DNA of 64,000 nucleotides from Burkholderia cepacia ATCC 25416 (GTDB lineage: Bacteria; Pseudomonadota; Gammaproteobacteria; Burkholderiales; Burkholderiaceae), in the NCBI RefSeq assembly GCF_001411495.1, contig NZ_CP012981.1, positions 930,001 to 994,000 on the forward strand, written 5' to 3'. The position numbers and the translations under genes were made by a program. A model generated the notes under the pieces. It was not told the DNA's origin, made no database searches, and worked only from the letters and a program-made list of their open reading frames with translations. Positions 20,323 through 29,235 of this stretch are shown here, piece after piece (within the stretch, counting starts at the first letter, position 1; each line of letters opens with the position of its first letter).

Positions 20323-20856
20323 ATGAGTTCACGCAGGATCGCGGTGCGCCGCTCGGGAGTACACGGCAAGGGCGTCTTCGCCGTGGCGCCGATCAAGGCC
20401 GGCGAGCGCGTAGTGGAATACAAGGGCGAACGAATTTCGTGGAAGGAAGCGCTGCGTCGCCATCCGCACGACCCGAGCGAACCGAACCATACGTTCTACT
20501 TCGCACTGGACGAGGGCGGGGTGATCGACGGCAAGATCGACGGCAACAGCGCGCGCTGGATCAACCACTCGTGCGCACCGAACTGCGAAGCCGAGGAAGT
20601 CAAAGGCCGCGTGTACATCCACGCGCTGCGCGACATCGGGCCGGAAGAGGAACTGTTCTACGACTACGGCCTCGTGATCGATGCGAAGCTGACGAAGTCG
20701 CTCAAGCGCGAATACGCGTGCCATTGCGGCGCATCGTCGTGCCGCGGCACGCTGCTCGCGACGTCCGACGACGGCGGCAAGAAGAAGAAAAAGAAGAAGG
20801 ACAAGAAGGACGGCAAGTCCGAGTCCCGTTCGAAGGACAAGAAAAACAGGAAGTGA
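20323..20856 (+). CDS. SET-domain lysine methyltransferase-like protein with post-SET zinc motif and Lys-rich tail
   Basis: 177 residues. The SET core shows SGVHGKGVFAVAPIKAGERVVEYKGE, WINHSCAPNCEAE (81-88 NHSCAPNC) and ELFYDYG (110-116, catalytic Tyr). These are followed by a post-SET type CxCx4C (Cys133, 135, 140 in YACHCGASSCRG). The last 25 residues are almost all Lys, Asp, Arg and Ser. SET proteins transfer methyl from S-adenosylmethionine to protein lysines; bacterial substrates can be ribosomal or histone-like proteins. HU is encoded 9 kb away, but any link is speculation. Confidence 0.9.
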   Translation: MSSRRIAVRRSGVHGKGVFAVAPIKAGERVVEYKGERISWKEALRRHPHDPSEPNHTFYFALDEGGVIDGKIDGNSARWINHSCAPNCEAEEVKGRVYIHALRDIGPEEELFYDYGLVIDAKLTKSLKREYACHCGASSCRGTLLATSDDGGKKKKKKKDKKDGKSESRSKDKKNRK

Positions 20857-20899
20857 CGCAGGCGGCGGCGCATCGTGCGCTGCCGCTGCCGTTTCAGCG

Positions 20900-20929
20900 C
20901 CCGGCTGCTGCATCATGCGGCCGGGTTTT
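20900..20929 (+). terminator. Probable intrinsic terminator after SET gene
   Basis: Stem CCCGGC (20900-20905), 14-base loop, stem GCCGGG (20920-20925), then TTTT. It lies between the SET gene and the convergent sensor kinase gene. Confidence 0.6.
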
Positions 20930-20983
20930 CCGCCTTCGTCATCCGGCGTGCGACCCGGCCAGGGGCCGCCCGACGCGAATCGC

Positions 20984-22468
20984 TCAGTGCGTCGACGCGG
21001 TGGCCGGGGTTTCGCTGGCCGGCTTGTTCGTGCGTGCAGCCAGCGGCACCCTCACCACGAAGCGCGAGCCGCCTTCCGACGCATCCTCGTACGATACGGT
21101 GCCGCCGTGCATCGCGATGATGTCGTGCACGATCGCGAGGCCGAGCCCGGCACCCGTCTCGACGCCGTTGCCGTTTTGCGCGTCGCCGCGGAAGAATCGC
21201 TTGAACAGATCGGCCTGCTGGTTGGCGGGCACGCCGGGGCCGTTGTCCTCGACGACGATCTCGGCGGCCGGCTGGCCGCCCTCGAGCGCGCCGCGCGCGA
21301 CGTTCACCGTGATCCGCGCACCGTCCGGCCGCCCGAGCGGCACGTACTTTAGCGCATTGTCGAGCAGGTTCGCGATCACCTCGCGCAACAGCACGGGGTT
21401 GCCGCGCACGACCAGCTTCTCGTCGTCACCCGGATCGTCGGTGCGCTGGAAGCCGAGGTCGACGTGCGACGCGAGTGCGCGCGGCACCCATTCGGCGCCC
21501 GTCTCGAATGCCATCGCCGCGAGGTCGACGTCGACGAACCGCGCGGCCTGTTCGCCCGGTTCCGCGCGCGCGAGCGACAGCAACTGGTTCGACAGTCGTA
21601 CCGCGCGGTCGGCGGCCGCGCGCAGCTCGCGCACCGCGGCGAAGGTCTGGTGCGGGTCGCGTGCCACGGCCGCTTGCTCCGCATGCAGCTTCACGGCCGT
21701 GAGCGGCGTGCGCAACTGGTGCGCGGCGTCGGCGATGAACTTGCGCTGCGCGTCGAGCGCGGTTTTCAGGCGGCCGAGCAGGGCGTTCATCGCGCTCGTC
21801 AGCGGCCGGATTTCCAGCGGCACCTCGGTTTCGTCGACCGGTTCCAGCGACGTGTGGGTCTGCCGGTTCAGTGAATCGGCCAGATGCGTGAGCGGGCCGA
21901 GCTGCTGGTTGACGACGCGCCACACGATGCCCCAGCCCGCGAGCAGCAGCAGCAGCAGCGGCATCATGATCGCGACGAGGAATTCGGCCGCGATCCGGTA
22001 GCGGTGCCGCACCGGCTGCGCGACCTCGACGACCATCGGCTTGCCGCCTTCGACGTTGTCGACGCGCACCTGCGCGACCCGTACCGCGCGATTGTCGTAT
22101 TCGGCCTCGAACACGTACGCGTGATGCATGCGGCGCACGTTGATGCCCCGCAGCGGCAGCTTCGGATCGCCGGCGAGTTCCTGTTCGCCGTCGCTGATCC
22201 GGTAGATCAGCGCTTCGGCGGGATCGGAGAACATCGCCTGCGCGAGCGGCGGCACCGTAAACGGCGCGTCGGGGCCGGCGATCTGGATCTGTTTGGAAAT
22301 GGCGGTCGCGAGATCGGCGAGCGAGCGGTCGATCACGTGCTGCGTGTATTGCCACGCGAGCCAGTAGGCGATCAGGCCGCTCATCAGTGCGAGCATCGAC
22401 AGCGGGGCGGCGAGGCGCCGAAGCAGCGAGCGGCGCAGGCTGGTGGTCACAGCCGGATCAGGTGACAT
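20984..22468 (-). CDS. Two-component sensor histidine kinase (QseC/TctE type)
   Basis: 494 residues. An N-terminal membrane helix (LAAPLSMLALMSGLIAYWLAW), a periplasmic region of about 130 residues, and a second helix (FLVAIMMPLLLLLLAGWGIVW) lead into HAMP. HisKA has the phospho-acceptor His in DAAHQLRTPLTAVKLH; HATPase motifs are NLLDNALKYVP, VVEDNGPGVP and GAGLGLAIV. It phosphorylates the regulator encoded just upstream; the signal is not deducible. An ATG at 22468 is preferred over an upstream TTG. Confidence 0.9.
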   Translation of the reverse strand: MSPDPAVTTSLRRSLLRRLAAPLSMLALMSGLIAYWLAWQYTQHVIDRSLADLATAISKQIQIAGPDAPFTVPPLAQAMFSDPAEALIYRISDGEQELAGDPKLPLRGINVRRMHHAYVFEAEYDNRAVRVAQVRVDNVEGGKPMVVEVAQPVRHRYRIAAEFLVAIMMPLLLLLLAGWGIVWRVVNQQLGPLTHLADSLNRQTHTSLEPVDETEVPLEIRPLTSAMNALLGRLKTALDAQRKFIADAAHQLRTPLTAVKLHAEQAAVARDPHQTFAAVRELRAAADRAVRLSNQLLSLARAEPGEQAARFVDVDLAAMAFETGAEWVPRALASHVDLGFQRTDDPGDDEKLVVRGNPVLLREVIANLLDNALKYVPLGRPDGARITVNVARGALEGGQPAAEIVVEDNGPGVPANQQADLFKRFFRGDAQNGNGVETGAGLGLAIVHDIIAMHGGTVSYEDASEGGSRFVVRVPLAARTNKPASETPATASTH

Positions 22469-22586
22469 TTCGACGGGCAAATGGATAAGCGCCGCTCACG
22501 GGGAGCGGCGCGGTCGTACGCCGGGCGGCGATGCGGGCAGGGTGGGCGCGCCGGCGGCCAGGCCGGCCGGTGCGCCGCACCGCCGT

Positions 22587-23279
22587 TCAGACGCTCGCCG
22601 TCTGGCGGATTTCCTGCAGCAGGTAGCCGAAGCCGCGCACCGTGACGATTTCGACGCGGCACTGCTCGAGTTTCTTGCGCACGCGGTGCACGTAGACTTC
22701 GATCGCGGTGTCGCCGAGATCGCCGCCGAAGTGCGTGAGGTGATCCTGCAGCTGGGCCTTGCTGACGACGCGGCCGTGACGCAGCAGCAGCATCTCGAGC
22801 ACCGCGAATTCACGCGGCGACAGTTCGAGCGGCTTGTCGTCGTTGAAGATGCGGCGATCGACGCCCGACAGGCGGACGCCGCCGAGCGACACTTCCGGGC
22901 GCGGCATGTCGCTGTGCGGGCCGCTGCGGCGCATCACCGCGCGGATGCGCGCTTCGAGCTCGGCCGGCTCGAACGGCTTGAGCATGTAGTCGTCGGCGCC
23001 GGAGTTCAGGCCCTGGATCCGGTCGTTCAGCTCGTCGCGTGCGGTCAGCACGATGACGGGCGTGTGGCGGTTGGTCTGGCGGAAGCGCGTGAGCAGCGTC
23101 ATCCCGTCGATGCCCGGCAGGCCGAGGTCGAGGATCACGAGTTCGTGGCGATTCTGTGCCAGCGCCTGTTCGGCAAAGATGCCGTCATGCACCATGTCGA
23201 CGGTGAAGCCAGCCTGCTCGAGGCTGCTCTGGATACCGCGTGCGATGGGGCGGTCGTCTTCGATCAGAAGGAGTCGCAT
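22587..23279 (-). CDS. OmpR-family response regulator (QseB/TctD type)
   Basis: 230 residues. The receiver has the acidic pair in LLIEDDRPIARG, the phospho-acceptor Asp in LVILDLGLPGIDGM and the conserved Lys in DYMLKPFEPAEL. The C-terminal winged helix shows LSPREFAVLEMLLLRHGRVVSKAQLQDHL and AIEVYVHRVRKKLEQ. It is upstream of and co-oriented with the kinase gene, 118 bases apart, and forms a complete two-component system. Target genes are unknown. Confidence 0.93.
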   Translation of the reverse strand: MRLLLIEDDRPIARGIQSSLEQAGFTVDMVHDGIFAEQALAQNRHELVILDLGLPGIDGMTLLTRFRQTNRHTPVIVLTARDELNDRIQGLNSGADDYMLKPFEPAELEARIRAVMRRSGPHSDMPRPEVSLGGVRLSGVDRRIFNDDKPLELSPREFAVLEMLLLRHGRVVSKAQLQDHLTHFGGDLGDTAIEVYVHRVRKKLEQCRVEIVTVRGFGYLLQEIRQTASV

Positions 23280-23401
23280 GAAGTTCGCTCAAGTACAATG
23301 GGTTGGCGGTTCAGGCACGCGGACAGCACGACGCCGTTTCCACAGGGGTGCCGCGACACCTGACATCAAGCATGGCGGCCAGCGAACGATTAAATCCAAT
23401 C

Positions 23402-23632
23402 ATGTCCGATATTTCGATCAACGACCTAGAAGCCGCGATCAATTTCTGGCGCGCCCGCTCGCCGTCGAGCGGCGACGAACTCAAACTCTGCGAAGAGGCC
23501 AGCGCGCTTTCCAAGCCGTATGCGCTGCTGATTGTACAGCGCCAAGGCGCGCTGCAACTGGAAGGTTTGGACCCCAAGGCACGGAATGCGTACGAGACTT
23601 ACGTGCGCCTTAAGGATGGCTTGGAAAGCTGA
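23402..23632 (+). CDS. DUF3717 family small protein
   Basis: 76 residues: MSDISINDLEAAINFWRARS, then DELKLCEEASALSKPYALLI and LDPKARNAYETYVRLKDGLES. This matches my memory of DUF3717, a family confined largely to Burkholderiales and without known function. It is soluble and helical with no signal peptide. The start at 23402 is taken at the conserved MSDISINDLE; the frame is open for 33 more codons upstream, overlapping the response regulator promoter. It is divergent from the response regulator gene. Confidence 0.8.
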   Translation: MSDISINDLEAAINFWRARSPSSGDELKLCEEASALSKPYALLIVQRQGALQLEGLDPKARNAYETYVRLKDGLES

Positions 23633-23724
23633 AGGCTTTCGCTGACTACATCCTAGAAAACGTTCATCGAAATGAAAAGTTGACGCGCCGCGCATCAAAG
23701 GACGCGCGGCGGTAGGGGAGGGTG

Positions 23725-24033
23725 TCAGGCGGCCGGTTTCGCGTGCGCGCCGGCAAGGTCGATGAAAAGCGCCAGTTCGATGTCGCGTTCGGTCAGGCCG
23801 TCGGCGTCGTGGGTCGACAGCGTGATGTCGACGCGGTTGTACACGTTGAACCATTCCGGATGGTGGTTCATTTCCTGCGCCTTGATCGCGACGCGCGTCA
23901 TGAAGCCGAAGGCTTCGTTGAAATCGGCGAAGCGCAGGCTGCGCTGGATCGCGTCGCGGCCCGGTACAGCCGACCAGAGCGGCAGGCCTTCGAGCCGGGT
24001 CTTGCGTTCTTCTGATGTGAGCTTGTGGATCAT
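23725..24033 (-). CDS. phhB: Pterin-4a-carbinolamine dehydratase PhhB
   Basis: 102 residues from [21 protein letters not shown]. The PCD motif [39 protein letters not shown] holds the active-site histidines. It dehydrates 4a-hydroxytetrahydrobiopterin, made by phenylalanine hydroxylase, so that the pterin cofactor can be recycled. The Shine-Dalgarno GAGAGG lies nine bases upstream of the chosen ATG. It follows phhA in the same direction. An 8-bp inverted repeat (23686-23693 / 23704-23711) downstream may end the transcript. Confidence 0.95.
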   Translation of the reverse strand: MIHKLTSEERKTRLEGLPLWSAVPGRDAIQRSLRFADFNEAFGFMTRVAIKAQEMNHHPEWFNVYNRVDITLSTHDADGLTERDIELALFIDLAGAHAKPAA

Positions 24034-24169
24034 CTTGCACCTCTCGTTCGGTAACGGCGCCCGCGCGCGGCTGCGCCGCGCGACGAAGCCGGCACCGGTC
24101 ATTGTTTCATAGTTGTGGGACGGCCATCCGGGGACAGCCATCCGGCGACCATCGGCGCGCGTTCGCGGG

Positions 24170-25063
24170 TCACGCGCCGGCGTCGTCGGGCCAGCCTTCG
24201 CCGGTGCCGCGATGCAGCACGCGATCGGTGTCGAGCACCGCGCCGGCCGCGAACTCGGGCAGCGCCGCCAGCCGGTCGGCCAGCGCGCGGCCGTCGACGT
24301 CGGCGAGCGCGAACAACTGCGCGAAATCGTCGATCACGAAGTAGGTCTTCTGGAACGTGTCGATCCGGTACTTCGTGCGCATCACGCGCTCGAGGTCGAA
24401 GCCGAGCCGGTTCGGCGCCGCGCTTTCGAGGCTGTACAGGCTTTCGCCCTTGCTCGACACGATCCCGGCGCCGTAGATCGACAGGCCGTTCGTGCCGCGC
24501 GGATCGCGGATCAACCCGAATTCCACCGTATACCAGTAGAGTCGCGCGAGCCGCGCCAGCGCCGCTTCGTCGTCGGCGACCGCGAGCGCGGTGCGGCCGT
24601 ACGCCTGCATGTAGTCGGCGAACACCGGGTCGATCAGCAGCGGCACGTGGCCGAAGAGATCGTGGAAGCAGTCGGGTTCCTGCAGGTAGTCGAGCTGGTC
24701 GGGGCGGCGCATCCACCAGGTGACCGGGAAGCGCCGGTTCGCGAGATGCTCGAAGAACACGCGGTCGGGCACGAGGCCCGGCACGGCGACGATCTCCCAG
24801 CCCGTTGCCGGCTTCAGCTGGCGGTTCACGTCGGCGAACGACGGCACGCGATCGGCCGGCAGGTCGATCTTCCCGAGCCCCGCGACGAACGCGTCGCACG
24901 CGCGCCCGCGCAGCAGCGCCGACTGGCGTGCATAGAGCTGCTTCCACACCGCGTGGTCGACCTGGCCGTATCGCGCGAGCGGCTGGTCGATGGTGAAATC
25001 GGCGCGGGTTTCGAGGCCCGCATCGAACTGCTCCTGCAGTTTCGCGGTGACGACGGTGGACAT
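24170..25063 (-). CDS. phhA: Phenylalanine 4-monooxygenase PhhA
   Basis: 297 residues from [14 protein letters not shown] (an in-frame ATG at 25096 would add 11). Non-haem iron ligands are in [14 protein letters not shown] (two His) and YWYTVEFGL (Glu); counting from the longer start these are His145, His150 and Glu192. It also has [13 protein letters not shown] and [11 protein letters not shown]. It uses O2 and tetrahydropterin to convert phenylalanine to tyrosine. It is a bacterial single-domain form with no ACT domain. It is upstream of phhB and divergent from an Lrp/AsnC gene that is probably its regulator. Confidence 0.96.
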   Translation of the reverse strand: MSTVVTAKLQEQFDAGLETRADFTIDQPLARYGQVDHAVWKQLYARQSALLRGRACDAFVAGLGKIDLPADRVPSFADVNRQLKPATGWEIVAVPGLVPDRVFFEHLANRRFPVTWWMRRPDQLDYLQEPDCFHDLFGHVPLLIDPVFADYMQAYGRTALAVADDEAALARLARLYWYTVEFGLIRDPRGTNGLSIYGAGIVSSKGESLYSLESAAPNRLGFDLERVMRTKYRIDTFQKTYFVIDDFAQLFALADVDGRALADRLAALPEFAAGAVLDTDRVLHRGTGEGWPDDAGA

Positions 25064-25154
25064 GATCTGGCTCTGCACGCGGCGGTTGTGAACCATGCAA
25101 GTGTAGAGCGGGCTGCGCGCGGAATGGGCGCAATATTGGCGTTGATTCGCGCGA

Positions 25155-25175
25155 TGATGCGATAATCGCGCATCA
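25155..25175. promoter_or_regulatory. Palindromic operator candidate between phhA and its divergent Lrp/AsnC gene
   Basis: Inverted repeat TGATGCG (25155-25161) and CGCATCA (25169-25175) with seven bases between, containing the nested palindrome GCGAT-A-ATCGC (25159-25169). Its size and place fit a binding site for the adjacent Lrp/AsnC regulator. Confidence 0.5.
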
Positions 25176-25202
25176 AATCAAGGATCAATGCGGAGAATGC
25201 TC

Positions 25203-25688
25203 ATGCTGGAACTCGATCACTTCGATCTCGCGCTGCTGGACGTGCTGCAGCGCTTCGGCCGCGCGACGCATCAGCAGCTCGGCGAGGAGGTGCCGCTGTC
25301 GCCATCGCAGATCGGCCGGCGGCTGCAGCGGCTCGAGGCGGCCGGCGTGATCGAAGGCTACCGCGTGATGCTCCGGCCCGAAAAGCTCGGGCTCGGCGTC
25401 ACCGCGTTCACGAGCCTCAAGCTCAAGCACCACGGCGATTCGATCATCGAGCAGTTCCAGCAGCAGATCGACGTGCTGCCCGAAGTGCTCGAATGCCATG
25501 CGGTGGTGGGCGACGCGGACTACCTGCTGCGGATCGTCGCGCCCGACCTGAACGCGCTGTCGCAGTTCGTGATGAAGAAGCTGATGCGCGTGCCGGGCGT
25601 CGACAGCGTGCGCTCGAACATCGTGCTGACGACCTTCAAGCGCAACGGCGCGCTGCCGCTCGCGCACCTGGCGCCCGGCGCGGCCTGA
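25203..25688 (+). CDS. Lrp/AsnC-family regulator, probably of phhAB
   Basis: 161 residues from MLELDHFDLALLDVLQRFGR. The N-terminal helix-turn-helix is PLSPSQIGRRLQRLEAAGVIEGY; the C-terminal RAM ligand domain includes ECHAVVGDADYLLRIVAPD and GVDSVRSNIVLTTFK. It is divergent from phhA. Lrp-type regulators often respond to the amino acid used by the neighbouring gene, so phenylalanine or tyrosine is the likely effector (inference). The start is chosen for GGAG seven bases upstream; ATGs at 25188 and 25197 are in frame. Confidence 0.9.
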   Translation: MLELDHFDLALLDVLQRFGRATHQQLGEEVPLSPSQIGRRLQRLEAAGVIEGYRVMLRPEKLGLGVTAFTSLKLKHHGDSIIEQFQQQIDVLPEVLECHAVVGDADYLLRIVAPDLNALSQFVMKKLMRVPGVDSVRSNIVLTTFKRNGALPLAHLAPGAA

Positions 25689-25762
25689 CACGGCGGCAGG
25701 GCGGCGACGGCGCGGCAGGGGCGAAGGCGGCGCGGGTGGCGCCGCCCCGGGGCAGGGCCGGA

Positions 25763-26296
25763 TCAGGCCGCTTCGTGCTGCGTGTCGGCGTTCAGCAGGT
25801 CGACGTATGCGACCGCGACGAGATCGTCCGGCGACACGCCGAGCTTCGCGAACACGTCGTGCGCTTCGGCTTCGCCGCCTGCTTCGTCGTCGTCGGGGCC
25901 GAGCACGACTTCCAGTTCGATGAAATCGCCGAGGCCGTCGACGCGGTCGAGATGGATGCGCGTGCGGCCCGCCAGGTACACGTGCCGTTCCTTCGTCACG
26001 ATCCCGCGCGTGGTCAGCGCGGTGGCGAGCAGCGCGTGCATCGCGTCGGGGTTCGTCACCGGGCTGCGCGTGTAGTACGACGCCTTCGGGCCGTCGCGGT
26101 CGTCGCGCTGGTAGAAGATCAGTTCGGCCGGCGTGCCGTCCTCGAAGCGGCGCAGCTTCAGCCGGCCGCGCGGCACGTCATAGAAGAAATCCTGCTGGCG
26201 ATAGAAGAGCGGCGCTTCGGTCGCGAGTTTGGCCGCCTGTTCGCGCAGCTGGTCGAATTCGCGGGCGCGGGCTTTGATCTCGATGTTGCGGGCCAT
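25763..26296 (-). CDS. CYTH-domain (class IV adenylate cyclase-like) protein
   Basis: 177 residues. MARNIEIKARAREFDQL carries the ExExK signature (EIKAR). It is followed by alternating acidic/basic strands FYDVPRGRLKLRRFEDG, TRIHLDRVDGLGDFIELEVV and a final helix with DDLVAVAYVDLL. CYTH proteins bind triphosphates: some make cAMP, some hydrolyse thiamine triphosphate or inorganic triphosphate. Which applies here cannot be told from sequence. An ATG at 26296 with GGAGAC upstream is preferred. The gene is convergent with the Lrp/AsnC gene. Confidence 0.8.
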   Translation of the reverse strand: MARNIEIKARAREFDQLREQAAKLATEAPLFYRQQDFFYDVPRGRLKLRRFEDGTPAELIFYQRDDRDGPKASYYTRSPVTNPDAMHALLATALTTRGIVTKERHVYLAGRTRIHLDRVDGLGDFIELEVVLGPDDDEAGGEAEAHDVFAKLGVSPDDLVAVAYVDLLNADTQHEAA

Positions 26297-26466
26297 GCGG
26301 GTCTCCTTCAATCGGGGTCTCGCGGTGTGCGAACGCACAATCTAGCAAAAACGTGGAGACGGTGGCGTGACGGCGGGGGCGGGGTGCGGCGCGATGACGC
26401 GTGTCGTGCCCGGCAGCGGGATGCCCGACGCCCGACGCCCGGCACGCGCACTTTCATCAGCACCGC

Positions 26467-27366
26467 TCATATCGCCCACTGCGCCTCGATCAGCCGCAGC
26501 GCCGCCGCGATCGCCGGTTCGTCGCGCCGCTCGGCGAGCGTCACGAAGGTGAGCTCGGTCGGCACCGTCACGCGTTCGACGATCGTCAGCGCATGCGCGT
26601 GCGCTTCGGCCAGCGCGGTCGAATCGCGCGCGAGCGTCAATCCGATGCCCGATTTGACGAGATCGAGCATCGACTGCTCCTGGTCGACCTCGGCAACCTT
26701 GAGCGGCTGCGCGCCGGCGTCGGCGAAGCGCCGCGACAGCAGCCGGTGGTGCGCGGATGCCGGCGGCGTCCAGATCCACGGCAGCGCGGCAAGCGAGCGC
26801 CAGTCGTTCATGCGCTGTACGCGCTCCTTCCAGCCGGCCGGCGCGAGCACGCGGTACTCGAAATGCGTGAGCGTGACGGTGTGGAACAGTGCGCCGTCGA
26901 GCGGATCGTCCTCGCCCGGCCGGCCGATGTAGTAGCCGACGTCGAGCGCCTGCGTGCGCACCTGTTCGATGACCCAACCCGACATCCCGTGCCGCAGCGC
27001 CGTTTCGATCTGCGGATGGGTTTCGACGAGCGCGCGCAGGAAGCCGCCGAGCCGCAGGAAGCCCGGATCGAGGATCGTGCCGATCCGCAGCCGGCCGCGC
27101 ACCTCGTGCCGCAGCGCAGCAGCGGCGCGCTGCACGTCGGCGGCCGCGGCGAGCGCGCGTTCCGCATGCGGCAGCAGGGTCTGGCCGTCGCGCGTGAGCG
27201 CGAGCCCGCGCGACGTGCGCGTAAACAGCGTGACACCGAGCGTTTCCTGCAGATGCTTGATCTGCAGGCTGACGGCCGGCTGCGTCAGGTGCAGCTGCAC
27301 CGCGGCGCGTGTCAGGTTGCCTTCGCGTGCGACCGTCGCGAACGCACGGAGCAGGGTGAGATCCAT
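26467..27366 (-). CDS. LysR-family transcriptional regulator
   Basis: 299 residues from MDLTLLRAFATVAREGNLTRAAVQLHLTQPAVSLQIKHLQ, a canonical N-terminal LysR helix-turn-helix, followed by a periplasmic-binding-protein-like effector domain (RGRLRIGTILDPGFLRLGG onwards). It is divergent from the GMC oxidoreductase gene, with about 180 bases between, so it may control that gene and perhaps the transport genes beyond (inference). The reading frame is open 13 codons further upstream. Confidence 0.9.
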   Translation of the reverse strand: MDLTLLRAFATVAREGNLTRAAVQLHLTQPAVSLQIKHLQETLGVTLFTRTSRGLALTRDGQTLLPHAERALAAAADVQRAAAALRHEVRGRLRIGTILDPGFLRLGGFLRALVETHPQIETALRHGMSGWVIEQVRTQALDVGYYIGRPGEDDPLDGALFHTVTLTHFEYRVLAPAGWKERVQRMNDWRSLAALPWIWTPPASAHHRLLSRRFADAGAQPLKVAEVDQEQSMLDLVKSGIGLTLARDSTALAEAHAHALTIVERVTVPTELTFVTLAERRDEPAIAAALRLIEAQWAI

Positions 27367-27549
27367 CGTCGTGATATGAGCGCGGCTTATAACGCAGTTC
27401 AGCATAACTCATTGGATCGGCAGCCGGCGGCGGGAGTACGCTTCATCGGTCGTGTCGCGCGGCCGCCAGCGCGGGCCGCGACGCACTATGCTGAGAATGC
27501 GCGCGGCACCGCGCCGCGCGGCGCACAACAACGAAGAAGGGGACACGCC

Positions 27550-29235
27550 GTGAGTACTCCACGCACGCTCGAAGGCGAATTCGACTACGTGATCGTCGGT
27601 GCGGGCACCGCAGGCTGCGTGCTCGCGAACCGCCTGACCGAGGATCCCGACATCCGCGTGCTGCTGCTCGAAGCAGGCGGCAAGGACGACTATCACTGGA
27701 TCCACATCCCGGTCGGCTATCTGTATTGCATCGGCAACCCGCGCACCGACTGGCTGTACAAGACCCAACCCGAAGCGGCGCTCAACGGCCGGGCGCTGTC
27801 GTATCCACGCGGCCGCGTGCTCGGCGGCTGCTCGTCGATCAACGGGATGATCTACATGCGCGGCCAGCGCGAGGATTACGACAGCTGGGCGCAGGAAACC
27901 GGCGACGCCGGCTGGTCGTGGGACAGCGTGCTGCCGATCTTCAAGCGCAGCGAGGACCACCATGCGGGCGCGAGCGACGCACACGGCGCGGGCGGTTACT
28001 GGCGCGTCGAGAAGCAGCGGCTGCGCTGGGAGATCCTCGAATCGTTCGCGCAGGCCGCGCAGCAGACGGGCATCCCGGCAACCGACGACTTCAACCGCGG
28101 CGACAATTCCGGGGTCGGTTATTTCGAGGTGAACCAGAAGCGCGGCGTGCGCTGGAATACGTCGAAGGCGTTCCTGCGGCCCGCGATGGCGCGCCCGAAC
28201 CTGACCGTGATCACCGGCGCGCACGCGCAGCGCGTGATTTTCGACGGGCGGCGCGCGGTCGGTGTCGAATATCGCGGCGGCGGCACCGATTACGTTGCGC
28301 GGGCGCGCTCGGAGGTGCTACTGACGTCCGGCGCCGTGAATTCGCCGCAGCTGCTCGAACTGTCGGGCATCGGCGACGGCCGGCGGCTGCAGGCGCTCGG
28401 CATCGACGTCGTGCAGGATCTGCCCGGCGTCGGCGAAAACCTGCAGGATCACCTGCAATTGCGGATGGCGTTTCGCGTCGAAGGCGTGCGCACGCTCAAC
28501 ACGCTGTCCGCGCACTGGTGGGGCAAGCTGATGATCGGCGCGGAATATGCGTTGCTGCAGCGCGGGCCGATGTCGATGGCGCCGTCGCAACTCGGCGCAT
28601 TCGCGAAATCCGACCCCGACGATCCGGCACTCACGCGCCCCGATCTCGAATACCACGTGCAGCCGCTGTCGCTCGAACGTTTCGGCGAGCCGCTGCACAG
28701 CTTCAATGCATTTACGGCGTCCGTGTGCCATCTGCGGCCGACGTCGCGCGGCAGCGTGCATGTCGCGAGCGCCGATCCGGGTGTCGCACCCGCAATCGCG
28801 CCGAACTATCTGTCGACCGACCACGATCGCCACGTCGCCGCGAACGCGTTGCGCCTCACGCGCCGGATCGCGTCCGCGCCGGCGCTCACGCGTTATCGGC
28901 CCGAGGAAATCCTGCCCGGCACGCAGTACCGGAGCGAAGCCGAGCTGATCAACGCGGCGGGCGCCGTCGGCACGACGATCTTCCACCCGGTCGGCACCTG
29001 CCGGATGGGGCGGGCCGACGACGAGCGTGCGGTCGTCGACAGCCGGCTGCGGGTACGCGGGATCGCCGGGCTGCGGATCGTCGATGCGTCGGTGATGCCC
29101 TTCATTACATCGGGCAATACCAATTCGCCGACGCTGATGATCGCCGAGCGCGCGAGCGACATGATCCGTGCCGATCGCCGCGCGGCGCGCGAAGCGACGC
29201 CGGTGCGAACGGAGCCCGCGGCGACAGCCGCGTGA
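27550..29235 (+). CDS. GMC-family FAD oxidoreductase (choline-dehydrogenase-like)
   Basis: 561 residues from a GTG with GAAGAAGGGG upstream. The Rossmann motif is FDYVIVGAGTAGCVLANRL; GMC signature 1 is YPRGRVLGGCSSINGMIYMRG, signature 2 is TSGAVNSPQLLELSGIG. The C-terminal FHPVGTCRMG carries the active-site His, and NTNSPTLMIAERASDMI ends the fold. It oxidises an alcohol with FAD, passing electrons to a quinone or oxygen. No betB, betI or choline transporter is adjacent, so the substrate need not be choline. It lies between a LysR gene and a HAAT transporter. Confidence 0.88.
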   Translation: MSTPRTLEGEFDYVIVGAGTAGCVLANRLTEDPDIRVLLLEAGGKDDYHWIHIPVGYLYCIGNPRTDWLYKTQPEAALNGRALSYPRGRVLGGCSSINGMIYMRGQREDYDSWAQETGDAGWSWDSVLPIFKRSEDHHAGASDAHGAGGYWRVEKQRLRWEILESFAQAAQQTGIPATDDFNRGDNSGVGYFEVNQKRGVRWNTSKAFLRPAMARPNLTVITGAHAQRVIFDGRRAVGVEYRGGGTDYVARARSEVLLTSGAVNSPQLLELSGIGDGRRLQALGIDVVQDLPGVGENLQDHLQLRMAFRVEGVRTLNTLSAHWWGKLMIGAEYALLQRGPMSMAPSQLGAFAKSDPDDPALTRPDLEYHVQPLSLERFGEPLHSFNAFTASVCHLRPTSRGSVHVASADPGVAPAIAPNYLSTDHDRHVAANALRLTRRIASAPALTRYRPEEILPGTQYRSEAELINAAGAVGTTIFHPVGTCRMGRADDERAVVDSRLRVRGIAGLRIVDASVMPFITSGNTNSPTLMIAERASDMIRADRRAAREATPVRTEPAATAA

